The notes beneath the pieces were generated by a model that was not told the DNA's origin, made no database searches, and was given only the letters and a program-made list of their open reading frames with translations. Source: Thioalbus denitrificans (GTDB lineage: Bacteria; Pseudomonadota; Gammaproteobacteria; DSM-26407). From it: a stretch of DNA of 64,000 bases. The DNA is taken from assembly GCF_003337735.1 (NCBI RefSeq), contig NZ_QPJY01000001.1:233650-297649 (forward strand), in the 5' to 3' direction. Positions 44,282 through 52,339 of this stretch are shown here, piece after piece. The translations under genes and the position numbers were made by a program. Position 1 is the stretch's first letter, and each line of letters starts with the position of its first letter.

Positions 44282-44898
44282 CCGGCGCGCGGTGTCTGCG
44301 CGCCCGTTGCCGTCTTCCACCACCACAGGCGGATCAGGACCAGCAGCGCGCCCGCGGCGAAACCCGCTCCATGGGCGATGGGGGTGCTCGGCCACAGGGT
44401 CCGGGTGAAGAGCGCCTCGCCGGCCCCGATCTCCACGACGATCTTCGCCAGCGCTCCGGCCGCCACCAGCGGAATCACCGGGGAGCGCAGCTCCCGCCAC
44501 CAGGCGGCGAGGCCCGCGGCGAGCAGGGCGTTGAGAATGCCCGACAGGCCGCAGTAGCGCGCCAGCCCCGATCCGGTCAGCAGCCAGAGGTCGACGGCGG
44601 CGGTTCCGGCGAGGAGGGCGAGGGGGAGGAGGCGGCCGAGTTTCGGCTCGAACAGCAGGCCCAGGCACAGCAGGCCGAGAATGTCCCAGCCCGCGTGGCT
44701 CCCGTCGGCATGCACCCAGTGGCCGCTCAGCAGTCGCCACCACTCCCCCTGGACGATGGCGGCGCGGTCGTAGACCAGGGCCCCGGGGGCCGGCCCCGCC
44801 AGCAGGTAGAGGGCCAGGGCGAGGCCGGCGAGGAGGAGGGTGCGCCACGGCAGTGCGGGGCTGCCATGGCGCAGCGGGCGGAACCGGCGCCCGTTCAT
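44260..44898 (-). CDS. rrtA: Rhombosortase (rhomboid-family intramembrane protease), RrtA-like
   Basis: Rhombosortases are rhomboid-type serine proteases proposed to process GlyGly-CTERM surface proteins. The 212-residue protein has about six hydrophobic helices. The pattern GEWWRLLSGHWVHADGSHAGWD (described here in part), the catalytic GLSG with Ser119, and His176 in IAHGAGFAAGA fit the rhomboid Ser-His dyad. Its ATG overlaps the stop of the upstream VIT/VWA gene (ATGA, 44895-44898), so the pair is translationally coupled. Assignment to the rhombosortase branch rests on the context and the motif pattern; a general rhomboid is the alternative. Confidence 0.83.
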   Translation of the reverse strand: MNGRRFRPLRHGSPALPWRTLLLAGLALALYLLAGPAPGALVYDRAAIVQGEWWRLLSGHWVHADGSHAGWDILGLLCLGLLFEPKLGRLLPLALLAGTAAVDLWLLTGSGLARYCGLSGILNALLAAGLAAWWRELRSPVIPLVAAGALAKIVVEIGAGEALFTRTLWPSTPIAHGAGFAAGALLVLIRLWWWKTATGAQTPRAGYRAGPR

Positions 44899-46943
44899 CG
44901 GGCCCGCGCCTCCCGGCGCCGCGCCCGCAGGCCGATCCAGGCCAGGGGCAGGAGCAGGAGCAGGCTCCAGGGGTCCAGCGCGCCGCCGCCATTGCCGAAG
45001 CCGGGGCGGCTGCCGCTGAACAGGGGCTGCCCCGCGTCAGCCCGGCGGGACTGCACCGGCTGTCCGGCGCGGGCGGCCCGGGCGGCGCGCTCCAGTTCCC
45101 GGCGCTCCTGGTTGCGCCGCTCGATGCCCAGTTCCCGGAACACCTCGTCGCGCACCACCACCATGGAGGTGTAGTCGGAGACCAGGCCGTACTCCAGTGC
45201 CAGGTCGGTGGCGGCCCGCTTCAGATCCGCCTGTTCGCCGAAATCGGCCATCTCCGCCTGCAGGTCCTCGATGGTGGCGTAGGCCCAGAGCCGCTCGATC
45301 TCGGGGTTGGACCCGCTTCGGGCCGGAAACCCGAAGCGGGTGCGGTACTCCTTCGGCTGGCCGGAGATGCGCGCCTTGAGGCGCACGTCCGCCGGGCCGT
45401 CGCCCCAGTAGTGGCCGAGCAGCACCAGCTGCTGGCCGCGGTAGAGGCTGCCGATCGCCCGCGGGGTGATGTCGGCGGTCCGGATTCCGTCGATACCGAG
45501 CTCCACCCCGTGCAGCGCCTCATGGGAGACCTTGCTGGTGGCGGCGAGGAGCTGGCCGACGATGTCATCGCTGTTGGAGATGTTGACGGCGAAGCCGTGG
45601 GAGGCACGGGTGAGGGATTCCAGCAGCGGCCGGTTGGCGCTGTTGCCCATGATGAAGGTGAACAGCCGCACATCCCTGCGCCCGATCAGCTCGAGGAATT
45701 TCCGCTGCCCGGTCTCGCCCACGTTGGCCACCCCGTCGGTGACCAGAACCAGGCCGCTGGTGCGGTCGGCCTCCAGGGCGCCGAGGCCCTCCTTCAGGCC
45801 GGCGTAGAGGTTGGTGCTGCCGCCGGGCTGGATGCGGCCCACCGCGTCCGCGTAGCGGCCCACCTGCCCGGGTGTCGCCGGCACGTAGCCGCCGGTGAGC
45901 TCCCGGGCGTTGTCATTGAACAGAATGATGCGGAAGCGATCGGCGGGGGTGAGGCGGCCCAGCGCCCGCTGGACGCCGTCGGCCAGGGTGGCGTACTTGC
46001 CCGCCATGGAGCCGGAGACATCGAGAATGAAGATCCAGTCGCGGCCCTCGCGGATGGGTTGCAGGTCCTCCCCCGGGGTCACCACCAGCATGAAGGTGCC
46101 CCGTTTCGCCCCGGCGGGACGGTGGGTCACCAGGTCCACGCTGCCGGGCAGGCCGGCGGCGTGGCGCCAGTAGACGACGATGTCCTGGTCCAGGGTGTAG
46201 ACGGCGCCGCCGGTGGTTGCGGCGGCGCCTTCCTTCGCGGCGCCCGCCCCTCCGGCGAGTGAGGCCGTCCACTCCCCCGCGCCCAGTTGCCGGATCTGCG
46301 CCTGGCCCTGGTTGGGCAGGCGCAGCGCCTCCACGGGATAGCTGGAGCGGAGCTTGAAGTCGAAGCTGAAGTTGCCGGTGACCTTGTCGTTGGCGGTCCA
46401 GAAGGCCAGTTTCCGATCGTCCACCCCGCCCTCCTCGAGGGGGTAGACATAGCGGCCGATGCCTGTGTCCACCGCGGCGGGCTGCAGGTAGACCAGGCGG
46501 ATGCGGGTATCCTGGCCCGCGCGCACCGGGTGGACGTGGATGTCGAAGGTCCGGTAGCCGTCCTTCTCGGCGAGGCCGGCATCGCGGCCGGCCCGCTTCT
46601 CCTGTTCGTAGACCGTCCGGGCCTGTGCCTGCTCGAGCACCTCGCCGGTCACCGGCTGGCCGTCGATCCAGAGGGTGAATTCCGCCACCGCGCCGTGGGC
46701 GGGGACGGGGAAGGAGTAGATGGCCTCCAGGTCGCGGTCGTGGGGGTTGTGGAAAACCTGTTCGACGGTGGTGATGGCGTAGCTGTCCTCGATGATCACC
46801 TCCACCCGGTGATCGCGGATCTCGAGCGGCGGCAGGCTGCCGTCGGCGGGTGTGAGCAGGCCCGCGGCCTGGAGGTTTCCGGCCAGGAGCAGGAGTCCCA
46901 GCAGCAGCAGGCGGGAAAGGCGTGAGGGTTTTATCGGTTGCAT
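44895..46943 (-). CDS. VIT/VWA-domain surface protein with GlyGly-CTERM-like C-terminal tail
   Basis: The 682-residue protein has a signal peptide (11-27) and a VIT domain (about 35-160: EIRDHRVEVIIEDSYAITTVEQ and FPVPAHGAVAEFTLWI). A von Willebrand A domain follows (about 300-470) with a MIDAS DVSGS at 308-312. The last 33 residues, from 650, match the GlyGly-CTERM plan: a glycine run (GNGGG), a hydrophobic helix (WSLLLLLPLAWIGL) and a basic end. The VIT plus VWA architecture is that of the marine proteobacterial sortase-target family, but no LPXTG is present. It is coupled to the rhombosortase downstream and divergent from a TetR gene. Confidence 0.9.
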   Translation of the reverse strand: MQPIKPSRLSRLLLLGLLLLAGNLQAAGLLTPADGSLPPLEIRDHRVEVIIEDSYAITTVEQVFHNPHDRDLEAIYSFPVPAHGAVAEFTLWIDGQPVTGEVLEQAQARTVYEQEKRAGRDAGLAEKDGYRTFDIHVHPVRAGQDTRIRLVYLQPAAVDTGIGRYVYPLEEGGVDDRKLAFWTANDKVTGNFSFDFKLRSSYPVEALRLPNQGQAQIRQLGAGEWTASLAGGAGAAKEGAAATTGGAVYTLDQDIVVYWRHAAGLPGSVDLVTHRPAGAKRGTFMLVVTPGEDLQPIREGRDWIFILDVSGSMAGKYATLADGVQRALGRLTPADRFRIILFNDNARELTGGYVPATPGQVGRYADAVGRIQPGGSTNLYAGLKEGLGALEADRTSGLVLVTDGVANVGETGQRKFLELIGRRDVRLFTFIMGNSANRPLLESLTRASHGFAVNISNSDDIVGQLLAATSKVSHEALHGVELGIDGIRTADITPRAIGSLYRGQQLVLLGHYWGDGPADVRLKARISGQPKEYRTRFGFPARSGSNPEIERLWAYATIEDLQAEMADFGEQADLKRAATDLALEYGLVSDYTSMVVVRDEVFRELGIERRNQERRELERAARAARAGQPVQSRRADAGQPLFSGSRPGFGNGGGALDPWSLLLLLPLAWIGLRARRREARAR

Positions 46944-46972
46944 GGCGAGTACCTCCAGATGACCGGGAACTT

Positions 46973-46991
46973 AATTGAACGCCGTTCATTT
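46973..46991. promoter_or_regulatory. TetR operator copy 1 (TTGAAC-N3-GTTCAT)
   Basis: AATTGAACgccGTTCATTT is an inverted repeat TTGAAC-N3-GTTCAA with one mismatch in the right arm. It is about 30 bases upstream of the VIT/VWA start codon. The same palindrome occurs two more times before the TetR gene. Confidence 0.8.
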
Positions 46992-47031
46992 AACGCCCTG
47001 CAAAAAGCCCGTCATGGGCTTGGGGCGAATC

Positions 47032-47050
47032 AATTGAACGATGTTCAGTT
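47032..47050. promoter_or_regulatory. TetR operator copy 2 (TTGAAC-N3-GTTCAG)
   Basis: AATTGAACgatGTTCAGTT matches the same palindrome with one changed base in the right arm. It lies midway between the divergent genes, 59 bases from copy 1 and 34-35 bases from copy 3 (between centres). Confidence 0.8.
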
Positions 47051-47067
47051 AAAACGCTAGCGTATAA

Positions 47068-47082
47068 TTGAACATTGTTCAA
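47068..47082. promoter_or_regulatory. TetR operator copy 3 (perfect TTGAAC-N3-GTTCAA)
   Basis: TTGAACattGTTCAA is a perfect inverted repeat. It overlaps a TATAAT (47063-47068) that could be the -10 of the tetR-type gene, 45 bases before its ATG at 47127. This is the expected arrangement for autorepression. Confidence 0.85.
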
Positions 47083-47126
47083 TAGTCGCGTAGAGTTGTT
47101 TTCAGCGTTCCGCATCCAAATCCGCC

Positions 47127-47732
47127 ATGGCCCGACGCAGCGATCACAGCCGAGAACAAATCCGCGAGATGGCCCTGAATGCCGCCGAGGCCATCGTGCG
47201 CGAGGAGGGGATCCCGCATCTCAGCGCCCGCCGCATCGCCAGGGCCATCGGCTACACGGTCGGCACCCTCTACCTGGTGTTCGAGAACCTCGATGACCTC
47301 ATCCTGCAGGTGAACGCCCGCACCCTCGACGAGCTCTACGGCGAAATCGAGGCGGCGGGGGTGACCGCGCCCGATCCCGAGGCCTGCCTGCTGGCCATGG
47401 GGCGGGTCTACGTGGAGTTCGCCGCCCGCAATCCCCAGCGCTGGGCGCTGATCTTCGAGCGCCAGGGGGGCGAGACGGAAGCGGTGCCGGAGTGGTTCCA
47501 GGCGCGCATCGGGCGGATGTTCGGCCTGCTGGAGGAGGTGCTGGCCCGGCTGGGCGGCAGGCACGGGCCGGAGGAGCGGAAAACGGCGGCCCGCGCACTC
47601 TGGGGCGGGGTGCACGGGATCTGTATCCTGGCCATGACGCGCAAGCTGGCACTGGGTGGCGAGGTGTCGGTCCGCACCGTCACCGATTCATTGATCCGCA
47701 ACTACCTGGCCGGTTATGCCGCCGCCGGCTGA
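47127..47732 (+). CDS. TetR/AcrR-family transcriptional regulator
   Basis: The 201-residue protein has an N-terminal helix-turn-helix (about 31-56: HLSARRIARAIGYTVGTLYLVF) and a C-terminal ligand-binding domain of the WHG type (WGGVHGICILAMTRKLAL). It is divergent from the VIT/VWA-rhombosortase pair. Three copies of a 15-bp palindrome in the 183-bp gap are likely its operators, with the perfect copy overlapping its own -10 region. The inducer is unknown. Confidence 0.93.
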   Translation: MARRSDHSREQIREMALNAAEAIVREEGIPHLSARRIARAIGYTVGTLYLVFENLDDLILQVNARTLDELYGEIEAAGVTAPDPEACLLAMGRVYVEFAARNPQRWALIFERQGGETEAVPEWFQARIGRMFGLLEEVLARLGGRHGPEERKTAARALWGGVHGICILAMTRKLALGGEVSVRTVTDSLIRNYLAGYAAAG

Positions 47733-47789
47733 CGGGCGGGTCCGGCGCCCGGCGGCGGCAACCCTGCCCGGTACCGTGAGGGGAGAGGC

Positions 47790-48407
47790 ATGACACCGGG
47801 CAGGTGGCTGCTGGTCTGGGCCGTCGTGGCATTCGGAGCCTTCCAGTGGTGGCAGGGGCGCCCGGTCGCCACCGCCGCCGGCGTTCTCGTCCCGGCGGAA
47901 CCCCGCCAGGCACCCATGGCGGAGGCGTCCGCCTTCCGCCACGGCGACTACACCGTCCAGCCCCTGGCGTCCTTCGCCGCCGAGGCGCGGGTGCTCTCCC
48001 GGGAGCGCTACTGGCTGGGCCGCGAGGCGGCGCTGGCGCCGGTGGACCTGCTCCTGGGCTGGGGTCCGCTGTCCGACTCCTCCGTTCTGGGGCGGCTCAG
48101 CTTCAGCCAGTCGAACCGTTTCGGCTACTGGTCCGCGCGGGAACTGCCGGTGGCCGAGCGCACCATCGTCACCCACAGCGCCAACATGCATCTCATCCCC
48201 GCCGACGGGGAGGTGGAACGGCGGATCAAGGACGTCCGGCCCGGGGAGGTGGTGAGCCTGCGGGGCTACCTGGTGCGGGTGGAGGCGGCGGACGGCTGGC
48301 GCTGGCAGAGCTCGCTCAGCCGGGAGGACAGCGGTGCCGGGGCCTGTGAGCTGGTGTGGGTGGAGTCGTTCCGGGTCCTGCCGGCCGGCCGGGCCGCGGG
48401 AGGATGA
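47790..48407 (+). CDS. Conserved hypothetical membrane-anchored protein
   Basis: The 205-residue product begins with a signal anchor (RWLLVWAVVAFGAFQWW, residues 5-21). A periplasmic part follows with LAPVDLLLGWGPLSDSSVL, SQSNRFGYWS and RTIVTHSANMHLIPAD, and ends RWQSSLSREDSGAGACELVW. These blocks look like a single conserved domain, but I do not recognise a named family. It follows the tetR gene on the same strand, 57 bases downstream. Confidence 0.8.
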   Translation: MTPGRWLLVWAVVAFGAFQWWQGRPVATAAGVLVPAEPRQAPMAEASAFRHGDYTVQPLASFAAEARVLSRERYWLGREAALAPVDLLLGWGPLSDSSVLGRLSFSQSNRFGYWSARELPVAERTIVTHSANMHLIPADGEVERRIKDVRPGEVVSLRGYLVRVEAADGWRWQSSLSREDSGAGACELVWVESFRVLPAGRAAGG

Positions 48408-48431
48408 GGCGGCCCGTTCACTCCGGCGGGG

Positions 48432-49331
48432 TCACAGCAGCAGCCCGATGCTCAGCAGCAGGCCGAAGCCGGTCTGGAACTGGGCGGTCTGGGCCAGCAG
48501 GCGGTTGAAGCCGGGGCCCGGGGGATCGCGGAAGAAGCGCCACAGCAGGCGTCCGGCCCAGGGCAGCAGGAGCAGCGGGAGCAGCCCGCCGGGACTCTCG
48601 AGGCTGCCGGAAAGCAGTGGCAGGAGGAGGAATGGCGTGGCCATCAGGGCGGCGTACTCCAGCCGGGTGGCCGGCCGGCCCAGCACCACGGCCAGGGTCT
48701 GGCGCCCGGCGCGCCGATCGGCGTCGAGATCGCGGTAGTTGTTCACCACCAGGACGGCGGCGGCCAGCAGTCCCAGGGCCGTGCCGGCGAGGAAGGCGCT
48801 CCAGCTCAGCGCCCCGGTCTGCAGGTAGTAGCTGCCCATCACCGCGCCGAGGCCGAAGAACAGCCACACGAACAGCTCGCTCACCCCAGTGGTGTAGGCG
48901 AGGGGGCGGGGGCCGCCGGTGTAGGCCCAGCCCGAGATCAGCGACAGCAGGCCCAGCGCCACGATGGGCCAGCCTCCCACCCAGGCCAGGTAGATGCCGA
49001 GCAGGAAGGCGGCGCCGAAGCTGAGCCAGGCCGCCCCCTTGACCTGGCCGGCGCTGAACCACCCCGCCGCGGTGGCGCGCAGGGGGCCGATCCGGTCGGG
49101 CGTGTCCGCCCCGCGCTCGAAGTCGGCGGCGTCGTTGTAGAGGTTGGTGCCCGCCTGGATCAGCACCGCCGCCAGCAGGGCCGCGAGCGCCGGCCCCCAG
49201 GCGAACAGCCCCGCGTCCACCCAGGCCAGCGCGGTGCCGGTCACCACCGGCGTGGCCGCCAGGGTCAGGGTCTTGGGGCGGGCGGCCAGCAGCCAGCGCC
49301 GCAGGGGCTGCCCGTCCTCGTTGCGTGTCAT
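48432..49331 (-). CDS. menA: 1,4-Dihydroxy-2-naphthoate polyprenyltransferase
   Basis: MenA joins the naphthoate head group to the isoprenoid tail in the membrane. The 299-residue protein has about eight or nine hydrophobic helices. The UbiA-family Asp-rich motifs NLYNDAADFERGAD and NYRDLDADRRAGRQTLAV are present. The motif sequences and neighbours favour MenA over UbiA. A short open frame ends three bases before its ATG (see the entry at 49335). Confidence 0.93.
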   Translation of the reverse strand: MTRNEDGQPLRRWLLAARPKTLTLAATPVVTGTALAWVDAGLFAWGPALAALLAAVLIQAGTNLYNDAADFERGADTPDRIGPLRATAAGWFSAGQVKGAAWLSFGAAFLLGIYLAWVGGWPIVALGLLSLISGWAYTGGPRPLAYTTGVSELFVWLFFGLGAVMGSYYLQTGALSWSAFLAGTALGLLAAAVLVVNNYRDLDADRRAGRQTLAVVLGRPATRLEYAALMATPFLLLPLLSGSLESPGGLLPLLLLPWAGRLLWRFFRDPPGPGFNRLLAQTAQFQTGFGLLLSIGLLL

Positions 49332-49334
49332 GGA

Positions 49335-49496
49335 TCAGTCGTTCCCTTCGGGATTGCCGGCCTCCGTGCCGTAGTGGTTCGCCAGATCCGCCTGGCGGTG
49401 ACCGGAGGGCGCCGCGCAGGCCGCCTCCCGCAGCAGCACCGTTTCCTGCCGGTCGCGTCCGGGCAACTCCATCCCCCCCTGTTCCCGGGTGGACAT
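49335..49496 (-). CDS. Possible 53-residue ORF coupled to menA (uncertain)
   Basis: A minus-strand frame from the ATG at 49496 gives 53 residues and ends with a TGA three bases before the menA ATG, which is the spacing of a coupled upstream gene. An internal ATG (49472) follows a G-run that could act as a ribosome site. No family is recognised, and no ribosome-binding site precedes the first ATG. It is recorded because the 315-bp menA-menB gap otherwise holds nothing but GC-rich sequence with short palindromes (49546-49565). Confidence 0.25.
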   Translation of the reverse strand: MSTREQGGMELPGRDRQETVLLREAACAAPSGHRQADLANHYGTEAGNPEGND

Positions 49497-49646
49497 GGCG
49501 TCGTGCCGGCGCGGCCCCGCCCGGCTCGTTGCCGAGGGCCCCGGGCCGGGCCCGGGAGACCCGGTAGTGTACCGCGGGATGGCCCGCGATGGTCCCCCCG
49601 GTACCCATCCCTCCCCGGTCGATTGCGCCTGCCCGCCCGCCGCGGT

Positions 49647-50465
49647 TCAGGGCCGGCGCGGAAAGCGGCGGAAATCCGGCGGACGCTTCTCGAGGAAGGC
49701 GTTGCGTCCCTCCTGGCCCTCCGGTGTCTGGTAGAACAGGCCGGTGGCGTTCCCGGCCAGTTCCTGGATGCCGGTCAGGCCGTCGATATCGGCATTGAAG
49801 CCGGCCTTGATCAGGCGCAGCGCCATGGGCGAGAGGGCCAGCATGTCCCGGCACCACTGCAGCGTCTCCTCCTCCAGCTCCTCCAGCGGCACCACCGTGT
49901 TCACCAGCCCCATCTCCAGGGCCGCGCGGGCGTCGTACTGGCGGCACAGGAACCAGATCTCCTTGGCCTTCTTGAGGCCGATGGTGCGGGCCAGCAGGCC
50001 GGCGCCGTAGCCGGCGTCGAAGCTGCCCACCTTCGGCCCGGTCTGGCCGAAGCGGGCGTTGTCCGCGGCGATGGTGAGATCGCAGACCAGGTGCAGGACG
50101 TGCCCGCCACCGATGCACCAGCCGGCCACCATGGCCACCACCGGCTTGGGCAGGGTTCGGATCTGGCGCTGCAGGTCGAGCACGTTGAGATGCTGGGTAC
50201 CGCCGCCGTCGCGGTAGCCCTCCTCACCGCGCACGCGCTGGTCGCCGCCGGAGCAGAAGGCGCGGCCGCCGGCGCCGGTCAGGATGATGACCCCGACGCC
50301 GGGATCGTGGTGGGCGTGGTGGAAGGCGTCGATCAGCTCGCGCACCGTCTCCGGACGGAAGGCGTTGTGGACCTCCGGCCGGTTGATGGTGATGCGGGCG
50401 ATGCCCTCGGCCTGGTGGTAGAGGATGTCCTCGAACTTCAGGGTGTCGACGGTGTTCCAGTCCAC
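49647..50465 (-). CDS. menB: 1,4-Dihydroxy-2-naphthoyl-CoA synthase
   Basis: MenB closes the second ring to form DHNA-CoA. From a GTG at 50465, six bases after AGGAG, the product has 272 residues. It shows the crotonase fold with [12 protein letters not shown], the oxyanion-hole loop [16 protein letters not shown], and [14 protein letters not shown], the loop of the bicarbonate-dependent MenB type. An open frame extends upstream to 50579 but only into the intergenic part. It lies between menD and menA. Confidence 0.94.
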   Translation of the reverse strand: MDWNTVDTLKFEDILYHQAEGIARITINRPEVHNAFRPETVRELIDAFHHAHHDPGVGVIILTGAGGRAFCSGGDQRVRGEEGYRDGGGTQHLNVLDLQRQIRTLPKPVVAMVAGWCIGGGHVLHLVCDLTIAADNARFGQTGPKVGSFDAGYGAGLLARTIGLKKAKEIWFLCRQYDARAALEMGLVNTVVPLEELEEETLQWCRDMLALSPMALRLIKAGFNADIDGLTGIQELAGNATGLFYQTPEGQEGRNAFLEKRPPDFRRFPRRP

Positions 50466-50523
50466 GGCGGGCTCCTGTGCGGTTCCATGGTCGAATCGGG
50501 TCGGGGGGAGATTACCCGGGCCA

Positions 50524-52218
50524 TCAGTCGGCGGCGACGGCGGCGAAGTAATCCCGCCGGGCGGCGTGGCTGGCCGCACCGTCCACCACCAGTTCCACCA
50601 GCGCGGCGCCCGGCCGGGCCAAAATGCCGGCCAGTGCGGTCGGCTCGCCGGCGTCGACGCGGTGGTGGGGCAGTCCGAACAGGGTGGCGACGGCGCGGAA
50701 ATCGAGCGCGACGGGCGTCAGCCAGGCCGATTCGAACTCCGGCAGATCGGCCTGGGGCAGCTGGCGGAAGATCGCCCCCCCGCCGTTGTTCACCACCAGC
50801 AGCCGCAGACCCAGGGCGGCGGCGCCGTGGAGGGCGTTGAGGTCGTGGTAGCAGGTGAGATCGCCCACCAGCGCCGTGGCCGGCCGTGCCCGGTCCGCCG
50901 CGGCCAGGCCCAGGGCGGTGGAGAGGTTGCCGTCGATGCCGCTGGCGCCCCGGTTGGCGTGGAAGCGCAGCCGGCGCGCACCGGTTCCGGAGAAGGCGTC
51001 CAGGTCGCGAATCGGCAGCGAATTGCCCACGAACAGGGCGGCGCCGTCGGGCAGCGCGCCCAGGAGCGACTCCAGCAGGCGCGCCTCGGCGGGGGCGCGC
51101 CCGGCGGCAAGGGCCAGCGCGCGCGCCTCCTCGGCCTTGAACCCCGCCAGCCACTCCGCCGGGGCCGGATCCGGTTCCGCAGCGGTGAGCGCACCGGCCA
51201 GCCAGGCGGGATCGGCGCGCAGCAGGGCGGTGGCGCGGTGCTGGGGATCGGGCCAGCGGCCGTGATCGGCCACCAGCCACTGTTCGGCCTGCTCCAGACC
51301 CTCCAGGTAGCCGGCCAGGGCCTTGGAGACCGGGGGGTCGCCGCAGCGCAGCACCCACGCCGGCCGGCATGCCGCGGTGAAGGCGGTCCGGCGCAGGAAG
51401 GCGTCGTAGCGGGCCAGCACCGGCTCCCGGTCGTGGGGTCCGAAGCGCAGCCCCGACAGCGGGTCGGCCAGGATCGGGCAGCCCAGCTGCCGGGCCAGGC
51501 GGGTGATCGCCGCCGGGAAAGCGACCGGAAAGGGGCCGCGGCCGGCCACGATGAGGCCCGGCCGGCCGGACAGGGCCGCGGCCAGCGCCGCCGTCTCCCT
51601 GGCCGGCAGGGTGGTCACCGGCTGTGGCGCCCTGGGCGCCGGCCGGGGCGGGGGAAGGGCGGGAGTGGGATCGGCGGGTACCAGCGGCTCGCGCAGCGGC
51701 TGGTTCAGGTGGATCGGGCCGGCGAGGGGCCAGCGGCTGGCCGCCACCGCCCGGGCCGCGGCGGCCCGCAGGGCGGCGACCACGGCGGGCTCGGCGGTGG
51801 GCAGGGGCAGTCCCTGCTGTTGGCGCACCCGATCGCCGAACAGCTTCACCTGGTCGATGGCCTGGTTGGCGCCGCAGCCGATGAGCTCCGGCGGCCGGTC
51901 CGCGGAGAGCAGGACCAGCGGCACCCGGTCCAGATCGGCCTCCACCACCGCCGGCAGCCAGTTGGCCACGGCCGTGCCGGAGGTGGCCACCACCAGGGCC
52001 GGTGCCCCGCCCGCCCGGGCCAGCCCCAGGGCGAAGAAGGCCGCGCCCCGTTCATCCACCCGGACATGGGTCGTGATATCCGGGTGCCGGAGGCAGGCCA
52101 GCGTCAACGGGGTGGAGCGCGAGCCCGGCGAGAGCACCGCGTGGCGCACCCCGGCGCCCGCCAGTGTGTCCACCAGGGTCCAGGCCCAGCGCAGGTTGAG
52201 GGCGCCGTGATCGCTCAA
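50524..52218 (-). CDS. menD: SEPHCHC synthase (2-succinyl-5-enolpyruvyl-6-hydroxy-3-cyclohexene-1-carboxylate synthase)
   Basis: MenD is a ThDP enzyme adding a succinyl semialdehyde unit from 2-oxoglutarate to isochorismate. The 564-residue protein begins at a TTG at 52218 with GGAG six bases upstream. Glu56 in [14 protein letters not shown] is the ThDP-activating residue. Other motifs include [30 protein letters not shown] and [12 protein letters not shown] (ThDP/Mg2+ region). The order menF-menD-menB-menA on one strand suggests an operon, though the menF-menD gap carries a repeat array. Confidence 0.95.
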   Translation of the reverse strand: MSDHGALNLRWAWTLVDTLAGAGVRHAVLSPGSRSTPLTLACLRHPDITTHVRVDERGAAFFALGLARAGGAPALVVATSGTAVANWLPAVVEADLDRVPLVLLSADRPPELIGCGANQAIDQVKLFGDRVRQQQGLPLPTAEPAVVAALRAAAARAVAASRWPLAGPIHLNQPLREPLVPADPTPALPPPRPAPRAPQPVTTLPARETAALAAALSGRPGLIVAGRGPFPVAFPAAITRLARQLGCPILADPLSGLRFGPHDREPVLARYDAFLRRTAFTAACRPAWVLRCGDPPVSKALAGYLEGLEQAEQWLVADHGRWPDPQHRATALLRADPAWLAGALTAAEPDPAPAEWLAGFKAEEARALALAAGRAPAEARLLESLLGALPDGAALFVGNSLPIRDLDAFSGTGARRLRFHANRGASGIDGNLSTALGLAAADRARPATALVGDLTCYHDLNALHGAAALGLRLLVVNNGGGAIFRQLPQADLPEFESAWLTPVALDFRAVATLFGLPHHRVDAGEPTALAGILARPGAALVELVVDGAASHAARRDYFAAVAAD

Positions 52219-52242
52219 TGGAGACTCCGTGGATTCGGCATC

Positions 52243-52329
52243 GGTGACTGGTGACTGGTGACTGGTAATGGGGAATTATGCCCTTATCCCTTATCCCTTA
52301 TCCCTTATCCCTTATCCCTTATCCCTTAT
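52243..52329. repeat. Tandem repeats (GGTGACT)3 and (CCCTTAT)7 between menF and menD
   Basis: Three GGTGACT units (52243-52263) are followed after a 17-base gap by seven perfect CCCTTAT units (52281-52329). The menF stop codon follows 11 bases later at 52340. Two copies of the complementary unit (GGATAAG) occur at 6135-6149. The array separates menF from menD within what looks like one operon. Confidence 0.94.
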
Positions 52330-52339
52330 CCACTGTCAC

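Noticed and set aside
52243..52329. CRISPR array
   Set aside because: The units are seven bases long with no spacers, so this is a simple tandem repeat.
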